The position numbers and the translations under genes are program-made. 17,017 nucleotides of DNA from DATBRV01 sp036560145 (GTDB lineage Bacteria; Myxococcota_A; UBA9160; SMWR01): positions 1-17,017 of the forward strand of contig DATBRV010000156.1 in assembly GCA_036560145.1 (NCBI GenBank), read 5' to 3'. The notes below the pieces were generated by a model. It was not told where the DNA came from. It searched no databases and saw nothing but the letters and a program-made list of their open reading frames with translations. Shown piece by piece: positions 1 through 6,485 of the stretch. How positions within the stretch are numbered: the stretch's first letter is position 1; each line of letters starts with the position of its first letter.

Positions 1-1
1 G

Positions 2-637
2 GGCAACGGCGACGCCGCGGTGCTCGTGCTCGGCTTCGAATCCGCCGATCACGCGCCGGACGCGGCGATGGCGCGCGCGCTCGAGCTCTGCCGCGACGGC
101 GGCGGCCAGGTGCCGGAGGGGGCCGGCGCGACGCGCAGCGGCGAGGCAGGCGCCCGCGAGGGCGCCGCCGGCGCCTGGAGGAGCGCCTTCCTGAACGCCC
201 CCTACCTGCGCGACGTGCTGGTGCGCGCCGCCGTGATCTCCGAGACCTTCGAGACGGCGGTCACCTGGGACCGCTTCGAGAAGTTCCACGCCGAGGTGAT
301 GCAGGCGACGCGCGACGCCGTCACGCGCGTGTGTGGGAGCGGGAGCGTGGCGTGCCGCTTCACGCACGTCTACCCCGACGGCCCGGCGCCCTACTACACG
401 GTGCTCGCTCCCGGCCGGCGCGGCAGCGAGATCGAGCAGTGGGCGGAGATCAAGTCGGCCGCCAGCGAGGCGCTGCTCGCCGCCGGCGGCACCATCACCC
501 ATCACCACGCCGTCGGGCGCGACCATCGCCCCTGGTACGACCGCGAGCGCCCGGACGGCTTCGCGCGGGCGCTGCGCGCGGTCAAGCGCGAGCTCGATCC
601 CGCCGGGGTGATGAACCCGGGCGTGCTCTTCGACTGA
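2..637 (+). CDS. FAD-linked oxidase, alkyldihydroxyacetonephosphate synthase-like (C-terminal fragment)
   Basis: This is the C-terminal ~211 residues of a gene that begins before the window; the reading frame is open from base 2. The fragment reads like the FAD-linked oxidase C-terminal (cap) domain of the alkyldihydroxyacetonephosphate synthase (AGPS) family. Visible family marks are VLGFES near the start, FTHVYPDG, GGTITHHHAVGRDH with three consecutive histidines (codons 500-508), and the terminal LDPAGVMNPGVL. In AGPS, a His cluster at this place is part of the active site that swaps the acyl group of acyl-DHAP for a fatty alcohol to make ether lipid precursors. Bacterial homologues are numerous and many are uncharacterised, so a general flavin oxidase is the safe call. 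The FAD-binding PCMH domain must lie upstream. It ends 44 nt before dapL on the same strand. Confidence 0.82.
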   Translation, partial: GNGDAAVLVLGFESADHAPDAAMARALELCRDGGGQVPEGAGATRSGEAGAREGAAGAWRSAFLNAPYLRDVLVRAAVISETFETAVTWDRFEKFHAEVMQATRDAVTRVCGSGSVACRFTHVYPDGPAPYYTVLAPGRRGSEIEQWAEIKSAASEALLAAGGTITHHHAVGRDHRPWYDRERPDGFARALRAVKRELDPAGVMNPGVLFD

Positions 638-681
638 CGAGCATCACCAGCGCACCCGCAGCGCTGCTATCTTTCGCCGCC

Positions 682-1917
682 ATGACGCGCATCAACGAGG
701 GCTACCGCAGGCTCCAGGCCGGCTACCTGTTCCCCGAGATCGGGCGCCGCGTGCGCGCCTTCCAGGCGCAGGAGCCCGGCGCGAAGATCATCCGGCTCGG
801 GATCGGCGACGTGACGCTGCCGCTGGTTCCCGCGGTGATCGAAGCGCTGCGGGAGGCCGTCGACGAGATGGGATCGCCGCAGGGCTTCCGCGGCTATGCC
901 CCCGACCAGGGCTACGACTTCCTGCTGGAGGCGATCCTCGAGCACGACTACCGCGTGCGCGGCGTCGCGCTCGGCGCCGGCGAGATCTTCGTCTCGGACG
1001 GCAGCAAGCAGGACAGCGCGAACATCCAGGAGATCTTCGGGCAGGACTGCCGGATCGCCGTCACGGATCCCGTCTATCCGGTGTACGTGGACAGCAACGT
1101 GATGGCGGGCCGCACCGGCGCCGCCGACGCGCAGGGGCGCTATCCCGGCATCGTCTACCTGGACGGGACCGAAGCCAATGGCTTCGTGCCGGCGCCGCCG
1201 GCGCAGGGCGTCGACCTCGCGTACCTGTGCTCGCCCAACAACCCGACCGGCGCCGTCGCCAGCCGCGCGCAGCTGGAGGCCTGGGTGGCCTGGGCGCGCC
1301 GGGAAGACGCGGTGCTGATCTTCGACGCGGCCTACGACGCCTACCTCCAGGATCCCGCCCTGCCCCGCTCGATCTACGAGATCCCGGGCGCCCGCCAGTG
1401 CGCGATCGAGATGCGCAGCTACAGCAAGCGGGCCGGCTTCACCGGCCTGCGCTGCGCCTACACCGTGGTTCCGAAGGAGCTCACCGGGAGCACGGCGACG
1501 GGCGAGCGGGTGGCGCTGCGCGATCTCTGGGCGCGACGCCAGAGCACCAAGTTCAACGGCGTCCCCTATCCGGTGCAGCGCGCCGCCGCCGCCGTGCACT
1601 CACCCGCGGGCCGCAAGCAGACCGAGGAGCAGATCGCCCACTACATGGGCAACGCGGAGCGCCTGCGCGAGGGCCTCGGCGCCGCCGGCTTCACGCTCTT
1701 CGGCGGCGAGCACGCGCCCTACATCTGGATGCGTACGCCGAGCGGCCTCGGCAGCTGGGACTGCTTCGACCGCCTGCTGCGCGAAGCGCACGTCGTCACC
1801 ACGCCGGGCGCGGGCTTCGGCGCCGCTGGCGAGGGCTACATCCGGATCTCGGCCTTCAACTCGCGCGAGAACGTCGACGAGGCGATCGCGCGGATCCGGC
1901 GGGCGTTCGGGCGCTGA
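682..1917 (+). CDS. dapL: LL-diaminopimelate aminotransferase
   Basis: The 411-residue protein matches the usual length and order of DapL, a class I/II PLP aminotransferase. It converts tetrahydrodipicolinate plus glutamate directly to LL-diaminopimelate, bypassing the acylated DapD/C/E steps, for lysine and peptidoglycan synthesis in the cytoplasm. The N-terminus (INEGYRRLQAGYLFPEI, then IIRLGIGDVTLPL) is family-typical and fixes the ATG at 682, although no clear Shine-Dalgarno precedes it. Further marks are the FRGYAPDQGYDFL segment, SPNNPTGA, and SYSKRAGFTGLR, in which Lys249 should form the PLP Schiff base. Many DapL proteins have Thr where this one has Arg after that lysine. The same frame stays open upstream to 331, but that stretch lies across the oxidase gene and is not coding. 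A LysE-type exporter follows 9 nt downstream, probably co-transcribed. Confidence 0.95.
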   Translation: MTRINEGYRRLQAGYLFPEIGRRVRAFQAQEPGAKIIRLGIGDVTLPLVPAVIEALREAVDEMGSPQGFRGYAPDQGYDFLLEAILEHDYRVRGVALGAGEIFVSDGSKQDSANIQEIFGQDCRIAVTDPVYPVYVDSNVMAGRTGAADAQGRYPGIVYLDGTEANGFVPAPPAQGVDLAYLCSPNNPTGAVASRAQLEAWVAWARREDAVLIFDAAYDAYLQDPALPRSIYEIPGARQCAIEMRSYSKRAGFTGLRCAYTVVPKELTGSTATGERVALRDLWARRQSTKFNGVPYPVQRAAAAVHSPAGRKQTEEQIAHYMGNAERLREGLGAAGFTLFGGEHAPYIWMRTPSGLGSWDCFDRLLREAHVVTTPGAGFGAAGEGYIRISAFNSRENVDEAIARIRRAFGR

Positions 1918-1926
1918 GGCGCTCGC

Positions 1927-2559
1927 GTGAGCTTCCAGGCCTGGGCGTTCTTCTGCCTGACCGAAACGCTTCTGTGTCTGAATCCCGGGCCGGCGGTCCT
2001 GCTGGTCGTCTCGCTCGCCATGACGCGGGGCCGCGCGCAGGGCTTCGCGGCGAGCCTCGGAGTGCTGGCGGCGAACGCCCTGTACTTCGGCGTGTCGGCG
2101 ACGGGCCTGGTCGCGCTGCGCAGCCTCTCCTCCCGGGGCTTCCTCGCGATCCGGTGGGCGGGCGCCGCCTACCTGATCTGGATGGGCGCCCGCATGCTCC
2201 TGCGCCCGTCGCGCGGCGACCGGAGCCCCGCCGAGACGCCGCAGCCGGCCGCGCACGGCCGCTCCTTCTGGCAGGGCTTCGTGGCGCAGGCGGCGAACCC
2301 GAGCCTGCTCGTCTACTTCACCGCCATCCTCCCGCAGTTCGTCGATCCGAAGGCGCCGCTCGCGACCCAGGTCGCGATCCTCGCCGTCAGCTCCTTCGCG
2401 ATCGAGCTCGCGGTGCTCTGGGGGTATGCGTCGCTCGCGCACCGGGCCGGCCGCCGCGCGGCGCCCCGCTTTCGCCACCTCCTGGAGCGCCTCGCGGGCG
2501 CGCTCCTGATCGCCGCCGGAGCGGGGCTGGCCACGATCGGGATGCCCACGGGGGATTGA
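1927..2559 (+). CDS. LysE/RhtB family amino-acid exporter
   Basis: The 210-residue hydrophobic protein starts with GTG 9 nt after dapL. It has the LysE/RhtB (LysE translocator) signature: an early membrane helix followed by NPGPAVLLV at residues 19-27, and later NPSLLVYF and AILPQF around residues 120-140. About six membrane helices are expected in the inner membrane. Members of this superfamily export amino acids such as lysine, arginine, threonine or homoserine lactone using the proton gradient. Placement right behind dapL suggests a lysine-pathway link, but substrate cannot be read from the sequence and family members are promiscuous, so the lysine link is inference. It ends 83 nt before the CBS-domain gene. 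Confidence 0.9.
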   Translation: MSFQAWAFFCLTETLLCLNPGPAVLLVVSLAMTRGRAQGFAASLGVLAANALYFGVSATGLVALRSLSSRGFLAIRWAGAAYLIWMGARMLLRPSRGDRSPAETPQPAAHGRSFWQGFVAQAANPSLLVYFTAILPQFVDPKAPLATQVAILAVSSFAIELAVLWGYASLAHRAGRRAAPRFRHLLERLAGALLIAAGAGLATIGMPTGD

Positions 2560-2631
2560 GCTTGCCAGCCGACGCCTTTTGGTGGTTTGATGGTGGGAGG
2601 CCGCCCCCTCCGCCTCGATCCCGGGCGGTCC

Positions 2632-2636
2632 GGAGG
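2632..2636 (+). promoter_or_regulatory. Ribosome binding site of the CBS-domain gene
   Basis: GGAGG lies six bases before the ATG at 2643 and decides that start; the frame is open further upstream, over the exporter gene. Confidence 0.7.
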
Positions 2637-2642
2637 TGCTGC

Positions 2643-3074
2643 ATGCATGCCATCCGCCACGTGATCCGCCCCCACCGCCTGGTGACGGCGCCGCCCCTGG
2701 CCTCGGTCCTCGAAGTCGCCCGGATCATGACGGACGCCCGGATCGGGGCGATCCCGATCGTCGAGGGCGAACGCATCCTCGGGATCTTCTCCGAGCGGGA
2801 CCTGATGACGCGGGTCCTCGTCGAGGGCCGGGACGCGCAGCGCACGCGGGTGATGGAGGTGATGACGCGCGAGGTGCTGACCGCCACGCCCGACGACACG
2901 CGCAGCGAGTGCCTCGAGCGCATGCGCGAGGCGCGCTGCCGGCACCTGCCGGTGCTCGAGAATGGCCGCCTGACCGCGGTGCTCTCGCTGCGCGACCTGC
3001 TGCGCGACGAGATCGAGGAGCAGCACGAGGAGATCGAAGGGCTTCGGGCCTATCTCCACCAGACGCCGATCTAG
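2643..3074 (+). CDS. Tandem CBS-domain protein
   Basis: This 143-residue stand-alone protein is almost entirely a CBS (Bateman) pair. CBS1 is at about residues 8-60 (ASVLEVARIMTDARIGAIPI, ILGIFSERDLMTRV) and CBS2 at about 70-122 (VMEVMTREVLTATPDDT, RHLPVLENGRL, LSLRDLL). The repeated G-[IV]-[FL]-[ST]-x-R-D-L-[ML] pattern is the ligand-facing motif that in other members binds adenosine nucleotides (AMP, ATP, S-adenosylmethionine). The C-terminal 20 residues are a charged Glu-rich helix (DEIEEQHEEIEGLR) that could pair with a partner. No catalytic domain is attached, so it is likely a cytoplasmic energy or redox sensor; its partner is unknown. The isomerase-like gene begins two bases after its stop, suggesting co-translation. 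Confidence 0.9.
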   Translation: MHAIRHVIRPHRLVTAPPLASVLEVARIMTDARIGAIPIVEGERILGIFSERDLMTRVLVEGRDAQRTRVMEVMTREVLTATPDDTRSECLERMREARCRHLPVLENGRLTAVLSLRDLLRDEIEEQHEEIEGLRAYLHQTPI

Positions 3075-3076
3075 CC

Positions 3077-3766
3077 TTGCGCCGGCTTCGCTTCTACTTC
3101 GACTACCTGTCGTCCAACGCCTATCTGGCCTGGACGCAGTTGCCGAACCTCGCGTCGCGCTTCGGTGTCGAGATCGCGCCGATCCCGGTGCTCTTCGCCG
3201 GCCTGCTCGAGGCGCACGGCCAGCTCGGCCCGGCGGAGGTGCTCCCCAAAGCGGTCTGGATGGCGAAGAACAACCTGCGCAAGGCGACGCTGCTCGGCGT
3301 GCCCCTGAACCCGCCGCGGCACCATCCCTGGAATCCGCTGCTCTCGCTGCGGATCTCCTCGTTGCCGATTCCGGAGGCGCAGCGCCGCTCCCTGATCGGC
3401 GCCCTCTTCCAGGCGGTCTGGGTGCGCGGCCTGCACGTGAGCGAGCCCGCGGTGGTCGAGGCGGTGGCGAACGAAGCCGGGCTCGACGGCCCGCGGCTGG
3501 TGGAGGCTGCGCAGCAGCCGGAGGCAAAGGCGCGGCTGCGCGAGCAGACCGACGGCGCGATCGCCGCGGGCGTCTTCGGCGTGCCGACCATGAAAGTCGA
3601 GGACGAGCTCTTCTGGGGCTACGACGACTGGCCCTATCTCGAGCTCTTCCTCGCCGGCAAGGATCCGCTCGATCCGCGCGAATCCCAGCGCTGGTTCGGA
3701 TCCGTGCGGCCGTCGGCGGTGCGCAATCGCGCCAAGAACCAGGCGGGCGGCAGGAACACGAGATAG
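3077..3766 (+). CDS. 2-hydroxychromene-2-carboxylate isomerase-like protein (DsbA fold)
   Basis: The protein (229 residues from TTG) has the DsbA/kappa-class glutathione transferase fold of HCCA isomerases (NahD-like). Strand 1 reads RFYFDYLSSNAYLAW, with the Ser near the glutathione-binding position. NPLLSLRI follows in the helical insert, and the C-terminal thioredoxin part carries GVFGVPT (cis-Pro loop) and ELFWGYDDWPYLE. NahD isomerises 2-hydroxychromene-2-carboxylate in naphthalene degradation, but many homologues act on unknown substrates. The TTG lies two bases after the CBS gene stop with no Shine-Dalgarno; it is the only nearby start that keeps strand 1, so translation is probably coupled. 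The last ~40 residues run past the usual family end and overlap the opposite-strand gene by 133 nt. A paralogue lies at 7420-8022. Confidence 0.82.
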   Translation: MRRLRFYFDYLSSNAYLAWTQLPNLASRFGVEIAPIPVLFAGLLEAHGQLGPAEVLPKAVWMAKNNLRKATLLGVPLNPPRHHPWNPLLSLRISSLPIPEAQRRSLIGALFQAVWVRGLHVSEPAVVEAVANEAGLDGPRLVEAAQQPEAKARLREQTDGAIAAGVFGVPTMKVEDELFWGYDDWPYLELFLAGKDPLDPRESQRWFGSVRPSAVRNRAKNQAGGRNTR

Positions 3767-4449
3767 ATGGCGATGCTCGCCGCGAAGCCGAGCACGCCAG
3801 CGGGGAGCAGCACGACCGGCGAGGTCGAGATGTTGTGCCCGAGCACGACGCCGACCGCGTTGGCGGCGATGATCCCCGTCGCCGCGAGGCCGTAGCAGCC
3901 CCAGAGCAGGAAGCGGTTCGCGACCACGGCGTCGGCGAGGCCGAGGGCCTGGCGACGCCGCGCCATTCCGTAGTGGCGCAGGCTCTCCACGGCGCTCCAC
4001 ACGAAGCAGCCGGCATAGCCTGCGAAGCAGAGCAGCAGCTCGCCGCGCGCCACCCGCACCGAGTGTTCGCCGGGCTGCGCGGCGGAGAGCGCTGCCGCCG
4101 CCCCCACCAGCGCCAGCGGGAGATAGACGGCGACGCCTGCGACCAGCGCCCTGGCCCAGCGGACACCGGGGCGAAACACCTGCTGCGTGAAGACGTAGAG
4201 CAGGACGATCCCGATCTGGGTGACGAGCTCCGACGCGATCCAGAGCGGAGCGTTCACCGCTTCGATGACGCCCCCGAAGCCGGAGGCCACGCTCGCGGGG
4301 AAACCCACCCCACAGATCAGCACGGATCCCGCGCCGATCGTCAGCTCGGGAACGCCGCGCGTCCTGCGGGCGAGCAGCAGCATGCGCACGCCGACCACCG
4401 TCACGGTGGCCACGTACAGCAGCACGCAGAGACTCACGAGCAGCTGCAC
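3634..4449 (-). CDS. Seven-TM membrane protein of unknown function
   Basis: I do not recognise the family. The 271-residue protein starts with GTG at 4449, preceded on its strand by a GGGGAGG ribosome site (4454-4460). About seven hydrophobic helices can be seen, at roughly residues 1-25, 35-58, 70-92, 102-124, 135-155, 172-200 and 208-235. A cytosolic-looking basic loop (SLRHYGMARRRQALGL) precedes helix 6. The ~35-residue tail is hydrophilic and Arg/Ser-rich. The hydrophobic N-terminus and seven-helix layout are reminiscent of sensor membrane domains, but no kinase or effector domain is attached. The last 133 nt overlap the end of the convergent isomerase gene. It is divergent from another membrane protein gene at 4532. 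Confidence 0.75.
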   Translation of the reverse strand: MQLLVSLCVLLYVATVTVVGVRMLLLARRTRGVPELTIGAGSVLICGVGFPASVASGFGGVIEAVNAPLWIASELVTQIGIVLLYVFTQQVFRPGVRWARALVAGVAVYLPLALVGAAAALSAAQPGEHSVRVARGELLLCFAGYAGCFVWSAVESLRHYGMARRRQALGLADAVVANRFLLWGCYGLAATGIIAANAVGVVLGHNISTSPVVLLPAGVLGFAASIAIYLVFLPPAWFLARLRTADGRTDPNQRWDSRGSSGSLPARKSSR

Positions 4450-4457
4450 GGCGCCTC

Positions 4458-4511
4458 CCCCTGCGCCTGAATCGGCTCGATCGACGAGAACCTTGATGTT
4501 CTATGCAGGGG
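4458..4511. repeat. Inverted repeat in the divergent intergenic region
   Basis: CCCCTGC (4458-4464) and GCAGGGG (4505-4511) are exact inverted 7-mers about 40 bases apart between the two divergent membrane-protein genes. A smaller CTCG/CGAG repeat around 4476-4488 lies between them. A shared operator is possible, but one arm overlaps the ribosome site of the minus-strand gene. No convincing -35/-10 pair was found here. Confidence 0.25.
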
Positions 4512-4531
4512 CCAGGTGGTAGGCTCGCGGC

Positions 4532-5068
4532 GTGCAACGCGAGCAACGCGCGCTCGGCCTGCTCAACCTCGTCGGCGGCATCGCGGTCCTCGCGAGCTAC
4601 GCCTGGTCGCTCGGCTTCTCGAGCGAGCTGCGCGCGGGCCTCTGGGGCGGCGTTCCCGAGGCGATCCGCCCGATCTACACGGTGAACATGCTGCTCGCCG
4701 CCGCCGGCTACTTCCCGTTCACGTGGCTCTACCTGTTCCGCACCACGCCCGGAGAGCTCGAGTCGGCCACCGGCGTCCGCTACTCGCTTCTCTTCCTGCT
4801 CTACGCTCTGGTCCTGATTCCCTCGGCGCTCTGGCTTCCCATGACGGCCCACATGTTGCTGGATCCCGGACTGCTGCTCTGGTGGAGCATCCGCTGCGTG
4901 CTCGCGCTGGTCGGGATCGGCTCGCTCGGGCTGCTCTGGCTCTCGTTCCGCCACGCGCAGACGCGGCCGGGACCGGCGAGCTGGGCGGCGGCTGTCGGCG
5001 CGATCCCGTTCTTCACGCAGACGGCGATCCTCGACGCCCTGCTCTGGCCAGCCTTCTATCCGGCTTGA
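4532..5068 (+). CDS. Five-TM membrane protein of unknown function
   Basis: The 178-residue protein with a GTG start is not recognised. Five hydrophobic segments are clear: residues ~8-27, 49-70, 84-105, 115-140 and 152-176, joined by short loops. Conserved-looking points include PFTWLYLFRTTPGEL in loop 2-3, a MTAHMLLDP segment after helix 3 and the terminal LLWPAFYP. It has no signal for export and no soluble domain, so it is probably an inner-membrane protein. Its stop codon overlaps the -35 box of the promoter serving the downstream run, so it is likely a separate transcription unit. It is divergent from the seven-TM protein gene at 3634-4449, 82 nt away. Confidence 0.75.
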   Translation: MQREQRALGLLNLVGGIAVLASYAWSLGFSSELRAGLWGGVPEAIRPIYTVNMLLAAAGYFPFTWLYLFRTTPGELESATGVRYSLLFLLYALVLIPSALWLPMTAHMLLDPGLLLWWSIRCVLALVGIGSLGLLWLSFRHAQTRPGPASWAAAVGAIPFFTQTAILDALLWPAFYPA

Positions 5069-5094
5069 CAGAACGCCCGCCCGCAACTCATAAT
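5065..5094 (+). promoter_or_regulatory. Sigma70-type promoter of the ABM-ArsR gene run
   Basis: A perfect -35 box TTGACA (5065-5070) and a five-of-six -10 box CATAAT (5089-5094) are separated by 18 bases. The AT-rich -10 stands out in GC-rich surroundings. The next start codon, at 5124, follows at a sensible distance. The -35 overlaps the stop codon of the preceding gene. The operator-like inverted repeat begins at the last base of the -10. Confidence 0.7.
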
Positions 5095-5109
5095 TAGCGT
5101 AATTGCTAA
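5094..5109. promoter_or_regulatory. Putative ArsR-family operator
   Basis: TTAGC (5094-5098) and GCTAA (5105-5109) form an inverted repeat with a 6-base spacer, a size typical of ArsR/SmtB dimer sites. It abuts the -10 box and would cover the transcription start, so a bound dimer should block initiation. The only transcription-factor gene in the window is the ArsR-type gene, second in this run. The assignment to that regulator is inference. Confidence 0.6.
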
Positions 5110-5113
5110 CTAT

Positions 5114-5120
5114 GAGGTGG
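5114..5120 (+). promoter_or_regulatory. Ribosome binding site of the ABM-like gene
   Basis: GAGGTGG just before the ATG at 5124 selects this start over a TTG at 5103, which lies inside the putative operator. Confidence 0.65.
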
Positions 5121-5123
5121 CCC

Positions 5124-5462
5124 ATGAGCCGACCCGAGATCGTGATCTGCACCTACCGTGTCCGGCGCGGGCGCGAGGCCGAGTTCGAGCGCCTGCTCGC
5201 GCGCCACTGGCCGACCCTGCGCGCGCTCGACCTGGTGACCGATCGCCCCCCGCAGCACTTCCGGGGCTGCGAGCCGGACGGAGCGCCCGTCTTCGTCGAG
5301 ATCTTCGGCTGGAGCAGCGCCGAGGCCGCCGGCATCGCCCACGAGCACCCCGAGGTGATGGCGATCTGGGAGCCGATGGACCAGCTGACGGAGACGCGCG
5401 GCGGGCGGCCGAATCTCGAGTTCCCGCACTACCAGCCGCTGAGCATACTTGGCGCGGCGTGA
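5124..5462 (+). CDS. Dimeric alpha/beta-barrel (ABM-like) protein
   Basis: This 112-residue protein has a ferredoxin-like pattern: strand IVICTYRVRRG, an amphipathic helix (REAEFERLLARHWPTLRAL), strand PVFVEIFGW, helix SAEAAGIAHEHPEVMAIWEPM. It resembles antibiotic biosynthesis monooxygenase (ABM)-like dimeric alpha/beta-barrel proteins. Family members include heme-degrading and cofactor-free monooxygenases, and many without known activity. His-Glu-His-Pro-Glu around residues 72-76 and the nearby Trp could line the pocket. No function should be assumed. It is the first gene after the promoter/operator and overlaps the ArsR-type gene by 14 nt, so the two are very likely expressed together and this is the most direct target of the repressor. 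Confidence 0.78.
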   Translation: MSRPEIVICTYRVRRGREAEFERLLARHWPTLRALDLVTDRPPQHFRGCEPDGAPVFVEIFGWSSAEAAGIAHEHPEVMAIWEPMDQLTETRGGRPNLEFPHYQPLSILGAA

Positions 5463-5760
5463 CCCCGCGCGCGAGCTGCGCGACACGCAGCGCGTCTTCG
5501 CGGCGCTCGCGCACCCCTCGCGCCGGCAGATCCTGCTGGTCCTGCAATTCCACGGCGGAAGCATGGGCGCGGGCGAGATCGCGCGGCGCTTCGAGTGCAG
5601 CTGGCCGACCACCACGCGCCATCTGCGCCAGCTCGAGAGCGCCGGGCTCGTCGTCGTGGAGCGAGCCGGCCGCGAGCGACGCTACCGTCTCGACGCGCAG
5701 CGCCTGCACAAAGTGGCCGGCGACTGGATCGCGTGGTTCTCGGGGAAAGTGGTAGGCTGA
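5449..5760 (+). CDS. ArsR-family winged-helix transcriptional repressor
   Basis: This 103-residue protein is the size of a single ArsR/SmtB winged helix. Marks are VFAALAHPSRRQILLVL (residues 17-32), the recognition region CSWPTTTRHLRQLESAGLV (50-68) and the wing VERAGRERRYRL (70-81). The metal-sensing ELCVCDL-type Cys pair is absent; the only Cys is residue 50. It is therefore probably not an arsenic or cadmium sensor and more like the SdpR/PadR-adjacent ArsR members that respond to other cues. The only in-frame start is TTG 5449, inside the end of the ABM-like gene, implying translational coupling. The inverted repeat at 5094-5109 is its likely operator, giving autorepression of the run. 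A hydrolase gene follows 17 nt downstream. Confidence 0.9.
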   Translation: MARRDPARELRDTQRVFAALAHPSRRQILLVLQFHGGSMGAGEIARRFECSWPTTTRHLRQLESAGLVVVERAGRERRYRLDAQRLHKVAGDWIAWFSGKVVG

Positions 5761-5777
5761 CCGCGGGGGAGATACGC

Positions 5778-6485
5778 GTGATCCGCGACCTTCCGACCTC
5801 CCGAGAGCCGGCCTGGCGTCTGATCGGGCAGGAGGTCGCCGCCTTCGTGGCAGCGGCCGTGCTGATGCCGTTCGGGATCCGGAGCTCGCTCCGCCGGACG
5901 CCGCGCGCGAGGGACCAGCGCACCGTGGTGCTCGTGCACGGCTACCTCGCCAACCGCTCGACGCTGTTTCCGCTCGCCGCCTATCTGCGCCTGCGCGGCG
6001 TGAAGCAGGTGCTCCAGTTCAACTACGACTCGCGCGCCGGAGTCGAGCGCGGGGCGCTCGCACTGCGCGAGTTCCTCCGCCAGCACGTGCGCGGCGGACG
6101 CATCGACCTGGTGGGGCACAGCCTCGGCGGCCTGGTGGCGCGCGTCTACGTCCAGGAGCTCGGCGGCAGCCGCCGCGTCGACCGCTGCGTGACGCTCGGC
6201 ACGCCGCACCGCGGCACCTACAACTCCTACTGGCTGTGGTCGCGCGTGGGCGGCGAGCTGCGTCCGGATTCGCAGCTGCTCGCGCGGCTCGCCGCGTCGA
6301 GTTCCAATACGGGCGCAGTCCGCTTCCTGTCCCTGATCGCCGGCTCCGACAACCTCGTGATCCCCCGCGTCTTCGCGAGCCACGAGCAGGAGGTGGTGGT
6401 CGAGGACGTCGGGCACGTCTCGATGCTCTTCTCGCCCAGCGTGCTCCGGCTGGTCGGGGACTATCTCGAAGGCGCAGCGGCGTGA
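5778..6485 (+). CDS. Alpha/beta hydrolase, lipase/esterase-like
   Basis: The 235-residue protein starts at GTG 5778, preceded by a GGGGGAGA ribosome site. It is a serine hydrolase of the alpha/beta fold: oxyanion-hole motif VVLVHGYLANRS (about residues 49-60), nucleophile elbow GHSLGG with Ser115, then GTPHRGT, an acid in GSDNLVIP (Asp191) and a His in GHVSML (His213). The complete triad and the GHSLGG/TLGTPHRG pair match triacylglycerol lipase/EstA-type or PGAP1-like hydrolases. An N-terminal hydrophobic helix (QEVAAFVAAAVLMPFGI, ~16-32) may anchor it in the membrane or act as an uncleaved signal. The substrate is probably an acyl ester, but which one cannot be read. Its stop overlaps the next gene by 4 nt. 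Confidence 0.88.
   Translation: MIRDLPTSREPAWRLIGQEVAAFVAAAVLMPFGIRSSLRRTPRARDQRTVVLVHGYLANRSTLFPLAAYLRLRGVKQVLQFNYDSRAGVERGALALREFLRQHVRGGRIDLVGHSLGGLVARVYVQELGGSRRVDRCVTLGTPHRGTYNSYWLWSRVGGELRPDSQLLARLAASSSNTGAVRFLSLIAGSDNLVIPRVFASHEQEVVVEDVGHVSMLFSPSVLRLVGDYLEGAAA

Noticed and set aside
2562..2591. Possible promoter TTGCCA-N18-TTTGAT before the CBS-domain gene.
   Set aside because: Each box is only a partial match and no operator or AT-rich context supports it; the CBS gene may have its own promoter here but I cannot show it.
5103..5123. TTG at 5103 as start of the ABM-like gene.
   Set aside because: It lies in the putative operator and has no ribosome site; ATG 5124 has GAGGTGG directly ahead and begins the conserved part.
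2313..5152. Long minus-strand open frames of 600-700 codons over the exporter, CBS, isomerase and membrane-protein genes.
   Set aside because: Their translations are Arg/Ala/Pro-rich without domains and lie across well-supported genes; they are GC shadows. Only 3634-4449 on that strand looks like a protein.
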